From: Planctomycetota bacterium
GTDB lineage: Bacteria; Planctomycetota; Planctomycetia; Planctomycetales; Planctomycetaceae
Length of the DNA stretch: 50,868 nucleotides
Assembly (NCBI GenBank): GCA_016872645.1
Contig: VGZH01000039.1
Span: forward strand, 1 to 50,868
Direction of reading: 5' to 3'
The stretch's first letter is position 1. Each line of letters starts with the position of its first letter. Made by a program: the position numbers and the translations under genes. The notes below the pieces were generated by a model. The model made no database searches. It worked only from the letters and a program-made list of their open reading frames with translations, and was not told where the DNA came from. Below are positions 33,371 to 42,772 of this stretch, in pieces.

Positions 33371-35377
33371 CTACACGCGTGCTGGCGTTTTGCTGGAACG
33401 ACTGGACGGGGTCGGTTTCAGGATCAACATCCCCAGCGGAGGCAGCGACAGCTTCACGCTCAGAGCGTGACCGTGGGCACGGACTCGTTCGGTGCGGACC
33501 TTCCCTTGGTTGCCGACGTTCCCGCCGCCGTAAATCTGTGCGTCGCTATTGAGGATTTCGGTATAGTCGCACTCGGACGGAACTCCGATGCGATAGTCGT
33601 AGCGCGGTACCGGCGTGAAGTTCAGCACGACGACGGTGAAGTCTTCCGGATTCTTGGCGTAACGGCAGAAGGCATAGACGCTCTGCTGCCAGTCGTCGCA
33701 TTGCAACCACGAGAAGCCGGCCGCCTCGAAGTCCACTTCGTGCATCGACGGTTGCTCGCGGTAGACGCGGTTCAGGTCGCCGAGGAACCGGCGCAGTCCG
33801 TCATGCTTCTCGTGTCCCAGCAGCGCCCAATCGAGTTCCGTGTTGTGGTTCCATTCGAGCCATTGGCCGAACTCGCCCCCCATGAACAGCAGTTTCTTGC
33901 CGGGCATTGTGAACTGATAGCCGAAAAGCATCCGCAGGTTCGCGAACTTCTGCCAGTAGTCCCCGGGCATCTGCGACAGCAGCGACTTCTTGCCGTGAAC
34001 GACCTCGTCATGCGACAGCGGCAGCACGAAGTTTTCCGTGAACGCGTAAACCATTCGGAACGACAGTTCGCCGTGGTGATGCGCCCGATGGATCGGCTCG
34101 TGGTGCATGTACCGCAGCGTGTCGTTCATCCAGCCCATGTCCCACTTCATGCTGAAGCCGAGACCGCCGGTGTAGACCGGCCGGCTGACTCCACCCCACG
34201 CGGTCGACTCCTCGGCGATTGTCAGGATGCCGGGGAACTCGCCGTGCAGGATTGTGTTCATGTCCTTGAGGAATTGAATCGCTTCCAGGTTCTCGCGACC
34301 CCCGAAGACGTTGGGAATCCACTCTCCCTGCCGGCGCGAGTAATCGAGGTAGAGCATCGAGGCGACCGCATCCACGCGAATACCGTCGATGTGATACACG
34401 TCGAGCCAGAACCGAGCACTGCTCAGCAGGAAATCGCGGACCTCAAAGCGGCCGTAGTTGAAGATGTAGGTTCCCCAGTCGGGATGCTGTCCAAGTCGCG
34501 GATCAGCGTGTTCGTAGCAGCAGGTTCCATCGAACCGCCCCAACGAGTGAACGTCCATCGGAAAGTGTCCCGGCACCCAATCCACCAGGACGCCGATGCC
34601 GTGTTGATGGCAGTAGTCGACGAAGTACATGAAGTCGTGCGGCGTGCCGAAGCGGCTGGTCGGAGCGAAGTAACCAGTCGTTTGGTAGCCCCAACTGCCG
34701 TCGAACGGGTGCTCAGTGATGGGCATCAATTGCAGGTGCGTGTAGCCCATCTCGTGGCAGTACTCGACCAGCATGTGAGCCAGTTCGCAGTAGCTGAAGT
34801 AGAGCCGATCCGGTTCCGTCGGTCGCCGCCAACTGCCAAGATGGACTTCATAAACCGAAATCGGTTGCTCGAACCAGTTGGTGGTTTCGCGTCGCTTGCG
34901 CCAGTCGGCGTCGTGCCATTCGAAGTTGCCAAGGTCGTAAACAATGGATGCCGTCTTCGGTCGCATCTCGCTGAAGAAAGCGTACGGATCAGACTTCTCC
35001 AGCAGATGACCATCGGGAGCACGGATGCCGAATTTGTACGTTGCGCCGTGAGCCACTCCGGGGACGAATCCAGACCAGATGCCGGAGTCGCTACCACTGA
35101 GCCAGAAGTTTCCATGCTGCCAATTCGTCTGATCACACAGCACGCTCACTTCACGAGCGTTCGGAGCCCACACGGCGAAACGAGTTCCATCGACGCCGTT
35201 GACTCGATCCAGATGCGCTCCAAGGTGCTGATACATCGCCGCCTGTCTTCCATCCGAACTGGGAATCGTCCGTGCCGTTTCCCTCAACGGCCGGCGCTGG
35301 TGCCGAGCCGGCGAATTCTGCCGCCACGGAACGCTCGCCCGACGGCGTCGCAGTTGAGTGTAAATGCTGTCGTCCAT
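33371..35377 (-). CDS. glgB: 1,4-alpha-glucan branching enzyme
   Basis: This encodes 668 residues from the ATG at 35377 (GAGGAA upstream). The N-terminal carbohydrate-binding module (about 50-150: [25 protein letters not shown]) precedes the GH13 barrel. Catalytic residues are the Asp in [15 protein letters not shown] and the Glu in ILTIAEEST; the transition-state Asp is in [10 protein letters not shown]. The enzyme makes alpha-1,6 branches in glycogen. No glgA, glgC or glgP is in the window. It is the first gene of an operon with ybeY and corA, an unusual mixture. Confidence 0.96.
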   Translation of the reverse strand: MDDSIYTQLRRRRASVPWRQNSPARHQRRPLRETARTIPSSDGRQAAMYQHLGAHLDRVNGVDGTRFAVWAPNAREVSVLCDQTNWQHGNFWLSGSDSGIWSGFVPGVAHGATYKFGIRAPDGHLLEKSDPYAFFSEMRPKTASIVYDLGNFEWHDADWRKRRETTNWFEQPISVYEVHLGSWRRPTEPDRLYFSYCELAHMLVEYCHEMGYTHLQLMPITEHPFDGSWGYQTTGYFAPTSRFGTPHDFMYFVDYCHQHGIGVLVDWVPGHFPMDVHSLGRFDGTCCYEHADPRLGQHPDWGTYIFNYGRFEVRDFLLSSARFWLDVYHIDGIRVDAVASMLYLDYSRRQGEWIPNVFGGRENLEAIQFLKDMNTILHGEFPGILTIAEESTAWGGVSRPVYTGGLGFSMKWDMGWMNDTLRYMHHEPIHRAHHHGELSFRMVYAFTENFVLPLSHDEVVHGKKSLLSQMPGDYWQKFANLRMLFGYQFTMPGKKLLFMGGEFGQWLEWNHNTELDWALLGHEKHDGLRRFLGDLNRVYREQPSMHEVDFEAAGFSWLQCDDWQQSVYAFCRYAKNPEDFTVVVLNFTPVPRYDYRIGVPSECDYTEILNSDAQIYGGGNVGNQGKVRTERVRAHGHALSVKLSLPPLGMLILKPTPSSRSSKTPARV

Positions 35378-35767
35378 GACTTCCTCTGACTCCCTGGCTC
35401 GGCCAGGAAACACGATCGCCGTGATTCTTCGACAGGTCCCGCACGACTCTTGAAATCGTTTCTACCCGCCGGACGCAATCCATCGTCCCGTGCGCGCGGC
35501 GACAAATTGAGATTGCCAATCTTCGACTCAAGTTTCGCCCAGCCCGCATGCCCGCCTCGGCATTTTTCCCACAGAGAATCGTGGAAAACTTTGCCAACTG
35601 CACGGACTTGAGCAATCACAGCGACGAGACTCTAGGCAGTTGCCCAAAACGACTCAAGAAGAGGTCATGTCTTCCCGTCTGCGGTTTAGACTCTGGCGTG
35701 GCCGACACTTTTCGCGCCGGTGGGACGGATTCGAGACACTTCGGGTACGACATCAGGAGCCTTCTTC
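35378..35767. other. Divergent promoter region of glgB and the HExxH protein gene
   Basis: These 390 bases separate two divergent genes and must hold both promoters. I see no reading frame with family features and no confident -35/-10 pair. AGGAG at 35755-35759 fixes the GTG start of the plus-strand gene. Confidence 0.5.
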
Positions 35768-36811
35768 GTGGATCCGCATCGCAAATTCGTCCTGATTGCT
35801 GGACCGATCTTGCTGACTGCCATTTCCTTCGTGCTGACGTTGGGCAGCACGAAAGATTCTCGTTCGGTGGCCCCCAGACAGATCTCCGTCGATGTCATCT
35901 CGCCGTTGCAGAACGACGAACGTTCGCGACTGCGGCAACTCTGCGAAAACGCCGCCCAAGAAATTCAGACACAGGTCGACCGCACCAACACCGTTCTCAT
36001 TCGCCCGCCCTTCGTATTAGCTGGCGACATGCCCGAAGAGGTCCTCGATCGCCTGCACCGCGACGTCGTGCAGCCCACTGAACGAGCTTTGAACGTCGGA
36101 TTCTTCGACGTGGCACCTACCGAGCCAATCACGATTGTCGCGTTCGCCAAAGAGGCGGGCTTCCGCGACTTCGCTCGCCGAGTCGACCGTCGGCAGCCCG
36201 ACTCGTACTACGGCTACTACTTGCGATCGCATCGCCGATTAGTCGTCAATGTCTCGACAGGAGCCGGCACGTTGGCTCACGAATTGACACACGCGCTCGC
36301 CCACTTCGATTTCCCGAACATGCCCGAATGGTTCGACGAGGGCCTGGCGTCGGTCTTCGAGCAAAGCGAGTTCACCGACACCATCCACCGCCTGATCGGC
36401 ACCGACAACTGGCGAGTCCATCAAGTCCTGCGAGCCTTGCACGAAAACCGGCTGCGAAAGACTGACGAACTCGTTCAAGGCCACTCCGTCCGCGCGAATC
36501 ACGCATCCATCGACTACGCCCACGCTCGCTACGTCTGCCTGTACTTGCAGGATCAGCAGCTTCTCGAACCGTTCTATCGCAAGTTCCGATCGCGGGCCGA
36601 AATCGATCCGACCGGCTGGCTGACGCTACGACAAGTCGTCGCCACTGACATCGATGCTGACTTCCGTCGCTGGGTCGTCAAGTACCACAAGAATCAACGT
36701 CAGCGCACGGCACGCACTGACCGACACACGCTCTCGATGAAGCCGATCGAGGCGACTGACCGCGCGGAAACGATCGCCACCAACAAGCCCAGCAGCGAAG
36801 CCGCCAAGTAG
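35768..36811 (+). CDS. Membrane-anchored HExxH metallopeptidase-like protein
   Basis: This encodes 347 residues. The start is a GTG at 35768 with AGGAG 8 bases upstream; an earlier GTG at 35720 lacks one. Residues 8-27 are an N-terminal membrane anchor (FVLIAGPILLTAISFVLTLG). The zincin site is LAHELTHALAH (HExxH at 171-175) with the third ligand in EWFDEGLASVFE (Glu191), the layout of gluzincins. The domain would lie in the periplasm. The substrate is unknown; similar proteins in this phylum are annotated only by the domain. Its TAG stop lies in a GTAGCCC hairpin element. It converges with the ExeA-like gene. Confidence 0.82.
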   Translation: MDPHRKFVLIAGPILLTAISFVLTLGSTKDSRSVAPRQISVDVISPLQNDERSRLRQLCENAAQEIQTQVDRTNTVLIRPPFVLAGDMPEEVLDRLHRDVVQPTERALNVGFFDVAPTEPITIVAFAKEAGFRDFARRVDRRQPDSYYGYYLRSHRRLVVNVSTGAGTLAHELTHALAHFDFPNMPEWFDEGLASVFEQSEFTDTIHRLIGTDNWRVHQVLRALHENRLRKTDELVQGHSVRANHASIDYAHARYVCLYLQDQQLLEPFYRKFRSRAEIDPTGWLTLRQVVATDIDADFRRWVVKYHKNQRQRTARTDRHTLSMKPIEATDRAETIATNKPSSEAAK

Positions 36812-36831
36812 CCCAGTCGCTCCGCGACTCA
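36808..36831. repeat. GTAGCCC hairpin element, copy 2
   Basis: GTAGCCC is followed by the hairpin AGTCGC, TCC loop, GCGACT. It matches copy 1 at 16674-16697 (opposite strand) in GTAGCCC and in the GTCGCTCCGCGAC core. Its TAG is the stop codon of the HExxH gene. Confidence 0.6.
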
Positions 36832-36855
36832 ATGTCCGGCCACCGAGTGTCCGGT

Positions 36856-38811
36856 CTACTTTCGACGCCGCCTCAGCTCGCTGAAGAGCCGACTGTACGC
36901 TCGCTGAATCACGTCCGGCTTATCCGCAGACGAATCAGCAACGCGATCCGAACGGTCGTCCCTTCCCAAATCTTGCGGCAGGTCCTCCGCCTCGGAGTTT
37001 GCTGAGGCATCTTTCGCGATCTGGCGATCAACCAACGACTGCTTCACGTCGAGGTACATGTCGAGCACATCCGCACTCATTTGCTCTTCAACGCCATCGT
37101 CTTCCAAAGTCACCTTCAACAACTCGGTCGGCAGATGCCAATCAAGCTTGACCTCGTCGCGAGCCTCATTGGAAACCGGCCCCACGTTTCGTGGATTGCG
37201 CGAGTAGCTCTCGACAATTCCCAAGTCGAGGTCGCGGCCGCCTTCGGGTTTTGAGGGCGGCAAATCAGTTGGCTCGTCGGCGGCCGCCATCAGCACTGGT
37301 GTTGTCTTGACCGGCGCCACCGCTCGATTCGCTGTCGAGCGGCTGTGCGCCGCGTGACGATTCCAGTTCGTCACCGCATCATTCGTGTCGTTCTCAATGC
37401 GAACGTACCGATCAATGACCGGTTCTTCTTCGACGTCTGCGTCTGCGTCATCACCGAGCGAACATGGTCGCTCCGGAAGATTCCACACCGGCTGAACATC
37501 ATCGGACCCAGCCAATGACCAAGGATCGGCCGGTGATTTGTCACCAAATTCGCTGCCGTCGGCGAACTCTTCCACCGCGAATGAATGCGGCGACTGAGCA
37601 CCGAACTCGATGTCCCGCCCCGCAAAGGTTTGCCCCCGCAGCGGCGAGACGGCGTCGGTTTCCAATGACTGGGCAAGTTCGGCGACATCGTCTAGCAGCT
37701 CATCCACGGACGACTGGCGAGCGTTCTCTTGCCAGCCCGGTTTGAGGCAACTGAATTGCTCGGTCGACACGGGCTCCGACTCATGCGGTTCGTCCGACGC
37801 GGCATCCAGTTCGCCACCAATTTCGATCGCCGCACTCGATTCGCCAAACGCGGACTCTTCCCACGAGCGGCTTGGTTGCGGTTCGTCCACGGTCGTCTCC
37901 ATGTGCTGTGGCCAGAGATCGACCGCCGAATCCTCCATCGCGGGCCGCTGCGAAAGACCACGATAAATCTCACCGCCGCTGATCGGGTCGTTCCATTGCA
38001 GCGGAAGTTGTTTCAGATCGTCCAGCGCCTGACGCACGACGTCGGCGGAAACGGGACGTCGCTCGGTGACGAACGCCAACAGCAGCGAGTGATCGGCGAG
38101 ATGATTCAAGCAACGTGGCACGCCGTCAGCCGCTTTTGCAAGAAAAGCCAACGCCTCTTCGGTGAAAATTTCTTCCGCTTCCGCACCCGCGAGCTCCAAG
38201 CTCGTACTCAAATATTCCAGCGATTCGACTTGGGTCAACGGAGCCAGATCGACTTGGCATGCGACTCGCTGATTGAACGCGGCGAACTCCGGATCGGCCA
38301 GCCGCTCCTCGAATTCGCGATTTCCAATGAGCACTGCTCGGACCAGCGGTTCTCCTTCGTATGCGAGCAACGTCAACAGGCGCACCTCGTCGAGCAGCGG
38401 AACGCTCAACCGATGCGTCTCGTCCACGATCAGCACAAGACCTTGTTTCTCGGACCGCAGCGACTTCAACGCCGACGTAAGTTCCAGCCGCAGCTCTTGT
38501 TCACCCATGCGATCGTACGGCCGATTCAGTTCAAACAGGATCGCCTGCAACAACGCTCGCCGAGTCGCGTAGGCCGAATGTCCCAGAAACGCGGTCGCGA
38601 ACGTCGGCTGAAGTTCAAAAGCCAACCGCAATCCGACCATTGACTTGCCCAAACCCGCTTCTCCCGTCAGCACACCAATCCCCTGCCCTCGCTCGCACGA
38701 GACAGCCAGCGCATCCAGAACTCCCTGGTGCGTCTCCAGCGGCACAAAACGATTGGGATTGGGGGTGGCAGAAAACGGTCGGCGTTGCAGGCCGAAAAAC
38801 TCTTCGTACAT
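36856..38811 (-). CDS. ExeA/GspA-like AAA+ ATPase with long acidic C-terminal region
   Basis: This encodes 651 residues from the ATG at 38811, the start expected for the family (MYEEFFGLQRRPFSATPNP). The AAA+ domain has Walker A GEAGLGKS (50-57), Walker B LVLIVDETHRL (Asp130, Glu131) and later LTLLAYEGEPLVRAVLIGN, with a lid domain to about 300. The remaining 350 residues are acidic and probably disordered, and lack the peptidoglycan-binding domain of Aeromonas ExeA. Such ATPases energise assembly of secretion or pilus complexes or act in transposition (TnsC/IstB-like); no partner is nearby. The frame continues upstream to 39180, but that part has no protein features and carries a palindromic repeat. 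Confidence 0.85.
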   Translation of the reverse strand: MYEEFFGLQRRPFSATPNPNRFVPLETHQGVLDALAVSCERGQGIGVLTGEAGLGKSMVGLRLAFELQPTFATAFLGHSAYATRRALLQAILFELNRPYDRMGEQELRLELTSALKSLRSEKQGLVLIVDETHRLSVPLLDEVRLLTLLAYEGEPLVRAVLIGNREFEERLADPEFAAFNQRVACQVDLAPLTQVESLEYLSTSLELAGAEAEEIFTEEALAFLAKAADGVPRCLNHLADHSLLLAFVTERRPVSADVVRQALDDLKQLPLQWNDPISGGEIYRGLSQRPAMEDSAVDLWPQHMETTVDEPQPSRSWEESAFGESSAAIEIGGELDAASDEPHESEPVSTEQFSCLKPGWQENARQSSVDELLDDVAELAQSLETDAVSPLRGQTFAGRDIEFGAQSPHSFAVEEFADGSEFGDKSPADPWSLAGSDDVQPVWNLPERPCSLGDDADADVEEEPVIDRYVRIENDTNDAVTNWNRHAAHSRSTANRAVAPVKTTPVLMAAADEPTDLPPSKPEGGRDLDLGIVESYSRNPRNVGPVSNEARDEVKLDWHLPTELLKVTLEDDGVEEQMSADVLDMYLDVKQSLVDRQIAKDASANSEAEDLPQDLGRDDRSDRVADSSADKPDVIQRAYSRLFSELRRRRK

Positions 38812-39164
38812 GGCAAAGTACCTTCGTGGCGGACGGGTATCACGCCCGTTGGCGACGACCGACGCGAGACGCGTCGGCCACGAACCGCGAGCGCAATCTG
38901 TGCGGCAGCCAGTTGATCGAACTCCGGTTGTGCCGCGCTTGAGGGCTTCTCCGGTCGTACCGAGCACGCCGCGACATTCGCGTTCAAACCTCTGGCTGCG
39001 TGAGGAGTTCGAGTTGTCGGCGATTGGCAATCTAGGCGAAATTTGCGGATCGCAGCGTGTCTCGATTGGATTTCGCCGCTTTCGCTGGCGGCATTCGCGA
39101 CCTAGAATCCCGGCGACGCTCGCGGATGTCGCGAGCACCTCGACGGCCCGTGGCACAACCAGGC
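38812..39164. other. Divergent promoter region of the ExeA-like and phoH genes
   Basis: These 353 bases hold no convincing gene, although frames remain open on both strands. The main feature is a structured repeat at 38823-38884 just upstream of the ExeA-like start. No clear promoter hexamers were found. Confidence 0.5.
38823..38884. repeat. Nested palindromic element upstream of the ExeA-like gene
   Basis: The outer arms TTCGTGGC (38823-38830) and GCCACGAA (38877-38884) enclose ACGGG/CCCGT and a perfect hairpin CCGACGCG, AGA, CGCGTCGG (38859-38877). On the minus strand it ends 11 bases before the ATG, so it would be in the mRNA leader and could hide or expose the ribosome site. Confidence 0.65.
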
Positions 39165-40211
39165 ATGTCTGAAGCGACAATCAACTTCGAGAATCAAGAC
39201 CTTATCCGCACCCTGTTTGGAGAAAGAGACCGACACCTGCGAAAAGTTCGCGACTCTGTCGGAATCGAGGTTGTGATTCGTGGCGATGAACTCCACCTCT
39301 TCGGCACGGATGCCCAAGTCGAACGCGGCCGCGAAATTTTCGCCGAACTGCAATCGCTCATCGAAAAGCAAGGAATCTTGCGCGACGGCGAAGTTGTCCG
39401 GGTCATCGAAGCCCATCTGACAGGCGGCTCCGGCACTGATTCCAGTTCCGCCGATGATGCCGTGATCGTGCGCGGCTCCGCGCGAACCAAGCCGAACGGC
39501 AACGGCACCAAAACAAGCCCCACCGACGGTGGCATCAACCTGTTCGACCGCGCCGCCAAGATTCATCCGCGAACGGCCGGGCAATTCGAGTACGTCGAGG
39601 CGATTCGCCAGAACGACATCACCCTCTCGATCGGTCCGGCTGGTTCGGGCAAGACGTACCTCGCCGTCGCGATGGCCGTGAATGCTCTGCGGCAGGATCA
39701 GGTCCGCAAGATCGTGCTCGTCCGCCCGGCGGTCGAAGCGGGTGAACGGCTCGGCTTCCTACCCGGCGACATGCACGCGAAGCTCAACCCCTACTTGCGG
39801 CCATTGCTGGATTCCCTCAACGACATCCTCAGCTACGAGCAAGTGAAGCGCTACCTCGAAAGCGACGTGATCGAGATCGTCCCGCTGGCGTACATGCGCG
39901 GCCGAACGCTCAACAGCACCTTCATGATTCTCGACGAGGGTCAGAACACGACGATCACTCAGATGAAAATGTTTTTGACCCGCATGGGACACGACTCAAA
40001 GATTGTCGTGACCGGCGACGTCACGCAAATTGACCTGCCGCCGGAAGTTCCCAGCGGCCTCATTGACGCTTTCGGGCGACTCGGACATCTGCCGGGGCTC
40101 TCTTGCGTGGAGCTGACGACGCAAGACATCGTCCGGCATCGGCTGGTCGGCGAGATCGTCAAAGCCTACGACGGCGACCAACACCACGCCTCAAAACGGA
40201 GGCACAAGTGA
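39165..40211 (+). CDS. phoH: PhoH-family ATPase
   Basis: This encodes 348 residues from the ATG at 39165; the ribosome site is weak and upstream in-frame starts exist (39126), but the protein similarity begins here. An N-terminal KH-like region (about 8-70: LFGERDRHLRKVRDSVGIEVVIRGDEL) precedes the ATPase with Walker A GPAGSGKT (157-164), VRPAVEAGERLGFLPGD, and the Walker B segment FMILDEGQNTT. PhoH-like proteins are cytoplasmic RNA-associated ATPases linked with YbeY and RNA decay. It is followed 137 bases later by the 7TM-HD gene on the same strand. Confidence 0.93.
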   Translation: MSEATINFENQDLIRTLFGERDRHLRKVRDSVGIEVVIRGDELHLFGTDAQVERGREIFAELQSLIEKQGILRDGEVVRVIEAHLTGGSGTDSSSADDAVIVRGSARTKPNGNGTKTSPTDGGINLFDRAAKIHPRTAGQFEYVEAIRQNDITLSIGPAGSGKTYLAVAMAVNALRQDQVRKIVLVRPAVEAGERLGFLPGDMHAKLNPYLRPLLDSLNDILSYEQVKRYLESDVIEIVPLAYMRGRTLNSTFMILDEGQNTTITQMKMFLTRMGHDSKIVVTGDVTQIDLPPEVPSGLIDAFGRLGHLPGLSCVELTTQDIVRHRLVGEIVKAYDGDQHHASKRRHK

Positions 40212-40311
40212 GCGATTGGGCGGGCGGCAAGTCATCGCCGCTTTCACATTCGGTGCAGCCCTTTTCTTTTGAAATGTCCTCGGAAAATAACAACAGTTGC
40301 ATCGCGATAGA

Positions 40312-40344
40312 TTTAAAGCGGCGATGACTCGCCGCACTCCAAAA
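40312..40344. repeat. Partial GGAGTGCG-family palindrome
   Basis: A hairpin GCGGCGA, TGAC, TCGCCGC (40318-40335) is followed by ACTCCAAAA, matching the right end of the 18637-18775 element; the left end has decayed (ATTTAAAGCGG). It lies just before the 7TM-HD start. Confidence 0.55.
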
Positions 40345-40348
40345 GACC

Positions 40349-42739
40349 ATGATCCTCTTCGGGCCAGTTTCCTTCCGACGCAAAAGAACCGCGCGAGTCT
40401 CGACGCTGCGAGACGATTCGCTTCTGCGGTTGATCGGCGACGCGTTCACCGACCGCAATGTCCTGACGCGACTCTTTGTCTGCTTGATCGCGATGGCTGC
40501 GCTGCTGTTCGCGATCGAGGCGTGGCGGACACCGTTCACCCATCGGCTTGGCGATAATCAGCCGCATGGGATCCTGGCTCAAGTGCCGTTCAAGCGGATC
40601 AATCGGTTCGAGACCGACCGCGCGAAGGCCCAAGCCGAAGACCAAGTCCCGTTCATCTTCCGACTGGAGCCAAGTAACTCGGAGCGGCTCCTCAAGTCGC
40701 TCAAGTCCGACCTGGAGGAAATCGCGCAGGCGGAGACATTGGAGTCCGTCCGTTCCAGCACACGCTCGGCGTTCGGCCTGTGGACTGAAACCGATCGGCC
40801 GATGGACGACATGCCGCCGGAGATGCAGGAGCAGCAGTTCCGCAAGTTGCGATCCGCCCTGTTCACCGGACGCCCGTTCGATCCAATGGCGACCGAGGAA
40901 TTCATCGCCCGACCGGACGACATGTCCGACCGCATCGTTCAGCTTGTCAGCGATGCCAAAACCTTTCTGGAACCGGTGCAGCGATACGGCATCGTCGATC
41001 CGTTTGAACTCAGCCGCAACAAGATTCGTGGCGACCAATCGTTGGCGATCGTGAAACTCCCGGACGACCTCGCCGCGCGCGAGGCGGCGTTCAAAGACGC
41101 GGTCGCTCCGGCGGAAGTGCTGCTAGCCAGCTTGCTCAACGACGACGGCAAGCTCGGCAAAGCGTGGTCGCAATTCCCCCAGTTGTCGGCGATCAAGGGA
41201 CCGTTTGAACGCTGGCTGAACTCGAATCATTCGTCACTGGTTTCGTTGCGGCATGATCCGTCGCTGACGCAAGCCGCTCGACGAGAGGCTCGGCAGAAGG
41301 TGCCCAACGTCACCGACCCGTACAACCAAGGAGACGTGCTCGTCACTCCCGGTCAGAAGATCGACCAGGCCGCGCTCGACGTGCTCCACGACGAGTACGA
41401 CCAAGTCGAACAAGATGTCTCGCTGCGAAATCGCATTCTCCGCGTGACCACCGTCTTCGTGCTGATCTTTGTGCTGACGGTGCTCAACGGCTACTACCTC
41501 GTCGCGAATGAACCGCGTCTCGTCGAACGGCTGAGCGGTTTGGCCGTATATCTCGGAGCGATCGTGCTGGCCGCGTTCCTCGGCCGCATTCTCAGCTTCG
41601 ATCCGTGGCGTGCGGAGATCATCCCCCTGATCGTCACCGTGATGGTCCTCGCGATCGCGTACAACCAAGACCTCGCCGCGCTGACCGCGTTCACGCTGAG
41701 CCTACTCCTGACGCTCTCGTCCGTCGCCGATATCGGCGAGTTCGTCGTGCTGATGAGCGTGGGCGCGACCGCGATCGTGCCGCTCGGCCGCATCCGTTCG
41801 CGCTCGTCGCTGATCAAGATCGGCTTCTGGTGCGGAGTCGTCTTCTTCCTCGTCACCTACGGCACCGCGATGTGCAAGACACAGTCGCTCGACGCGCTGT
41901 GGCGTGATCAAGGGTTGCTGCTGCACAGTCTGCGCGGAGCGGGCTGGTGTCTCGCCTCCGGTTACATCGTCGCCGGCAGCCTGCCGTTCATCGAGGCGAC
42001 ATTTGGCATTGTCACCGACATCAGCCTGTTGGAACTCAGTCACGTCTCACACCCGCTGCTGCAAGAACTCGTCCGCCGAGCACCTGGCACCTACAACCAC
42101 TCGATCACCGTCGCGACGCTGGCCGAAGCCGCCGCCGAACGGATCGACGCCAACGGTCTGCTCGTCCGCGTCGGAGCCTACTTCCACGACATCGGCAAGA
42201 TGCTGAAGCCCGGCTACTTCATCGAGAACATGCTCGAAGGCGCCTCCAGCAAGCACGAGCATCTGAACCCGGCGATGAGCACGCTGATCATCATCGGCCA
42301 CGTCAAAGATGGCGTGGACCTCGCCGAGCAACATAGTCTGCCGCGACCGATCGTCGAATTCATCGAGCAGCATCACGGCACGACACTGGTGCAGTATTTC
42401 TACCACGCCGCCTCGAAAGCCGCCGAAGATCACCCCGATCGGATCGAGGTCGAAGAGTCCAGCTTCCGCTACCCCGGCCCGAAACCGCAGTCGCGCGAGT
42501 CCGGTGTGATGATGCTCGCCGACGCCGTCGAAAGCGCCAGCCGCACGCTCAGCGAGCCGACACCAAAACGCATCGAAAGCCTCGTCCGGTCCATCACGAT
42601 GGACAAACTCCTGGATGGCCAATTCGAAGAAAGCACGCTGACGCTCAGCGAAATCAACCTCATCCAAGAGTCGCTGACCAAGTCGCTGATCAGCATCTTC
42701 CACACCCGCATCAAGTATCCGGAACAACGGGCCGGATGA
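40349..42739 (+). CDS. 7TM-HD family phosphohydrolase (PgpH-like)
   Basis: This encodes 796 residues. One membrane helix (about 40-57) is followed by an extracytoplasmic 7TMR-HDED-like domain (about 60-340), then seven hydrophobic segments (about 365-560: VTTVFVLIFVLTVLNGYYLV, LAVYLGAIVLAAFLGRIL and others), and a cytoplasmic HD domain (about 575-765) with HSITVATLAEAAAERI, FHDIGKM (His613, Asp614), GHVKDGVDLAEQH and EQHHGTT. Relatives such as Listeria PgpH hydrolyse cyclic di-AMP, so this is the best functional guess; planctomycetal members are untested. It follows phoH on the same strand, a common order in bacteria. A palindrome follows the stop codon. Confidence 0.92.
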   Translation: MILFGPVSFRRKRTARVSTLRDDSLLRLIGDAFTDRNVLTRLFVCLIAMAALLFAIEAWRTPFTHRLGDNQPHGILAQVPFKRINRFETDRAKAQAEDQVPFIFRLEPSNSERLLKSLKSDLEEIAQAETLESVRSSTRSAFGLWTETDRPMDDMPPEMQEQQFRKLRSALFTGRPFDPMATEEFIARPDDMSDRIVQLVSDAKTFLEPVQRYGIVDPFELSRNKIRGDQSLAIVKLPDDLAAREAAFKDAVAPAEVLLASLLNDDGKLGKAWSQFPQLSAIKGPFERWLNSNHSSLVSLRHDPSLTQAARREARQKVPNVTDPYNQGDVLVTPGQKIDQAALDVLHDEYDQVEQDVSLRNRILRVTTVFVLIFVLTVLNGYYLVANEPRLVERLSGLAVYLGAIVLAAFLGRILSFDPWRAEIIPLIVTVMVLAIAYNQDLAALTAFTLSLLLTLSSVADIGEFVVLMSVGATAIVPLGRIRSRSSLIKIGFWCGVVFFLVTYGTAMCKTQSLDALWRDQGLLLHSLRGAGWCLASGYIVAGSLPFIEATFGIVTDISLLELSHVSHPLLQELVRRAPGTYNHSITVATLAEAAAERIDANGLLVRVGAYFHDIGKMLKPGYFIENMLEGASSKHEHLNPAMSTLIIIGHVKDGVDLAEQHSLPRPIVEFIEQHHGTTLVQYFYHAASKAAEDHPDRIEVEESSFRYPGPKPQSRESGVMMLADAVESASRTLSEPTPKRIESLVRSITMDKLLDGQFEESTLTLSEINLIQESLTKSLISIFHTRIKYPEQRAG

Positions 42740-42741
42740 TT

Positions 42742-42772
42742 TTTGGAGTGCGGTGTGTCAGCGCACTCCAAA
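42742..42772. terminator. GGAGTGCG-family hairpin between convergent genes
   Basis: A perfect 11-bp stem, TTTGGAGTGCG and CGCACTCCAAA, closes a 9-base loop (GTGTGTCAG). It starts 3 bases after the 7TM-HD stop and ends at the MFS stop, so it probably ends or protects both transcripts. The arms are identical to the terminal repeats of the 139-bp element at 18637-18775. Confidence 0.75.

Noticed and set aside
32159-35389. 1076-codon plus-strand open frame
   Set aside because: It lies antisense to corA, ybeY and glgB, which have clear family motifs. Its translation is rich in Arg/His/Val without domains, a shadow caused by codon bias.
38812-39180. N-terminal extension of the ExeA-like protein
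   Set aside because: The frame is open, but the extension lacks protein-like features, contains a dispersed palindrome and precedes the family's normal N-terminus.
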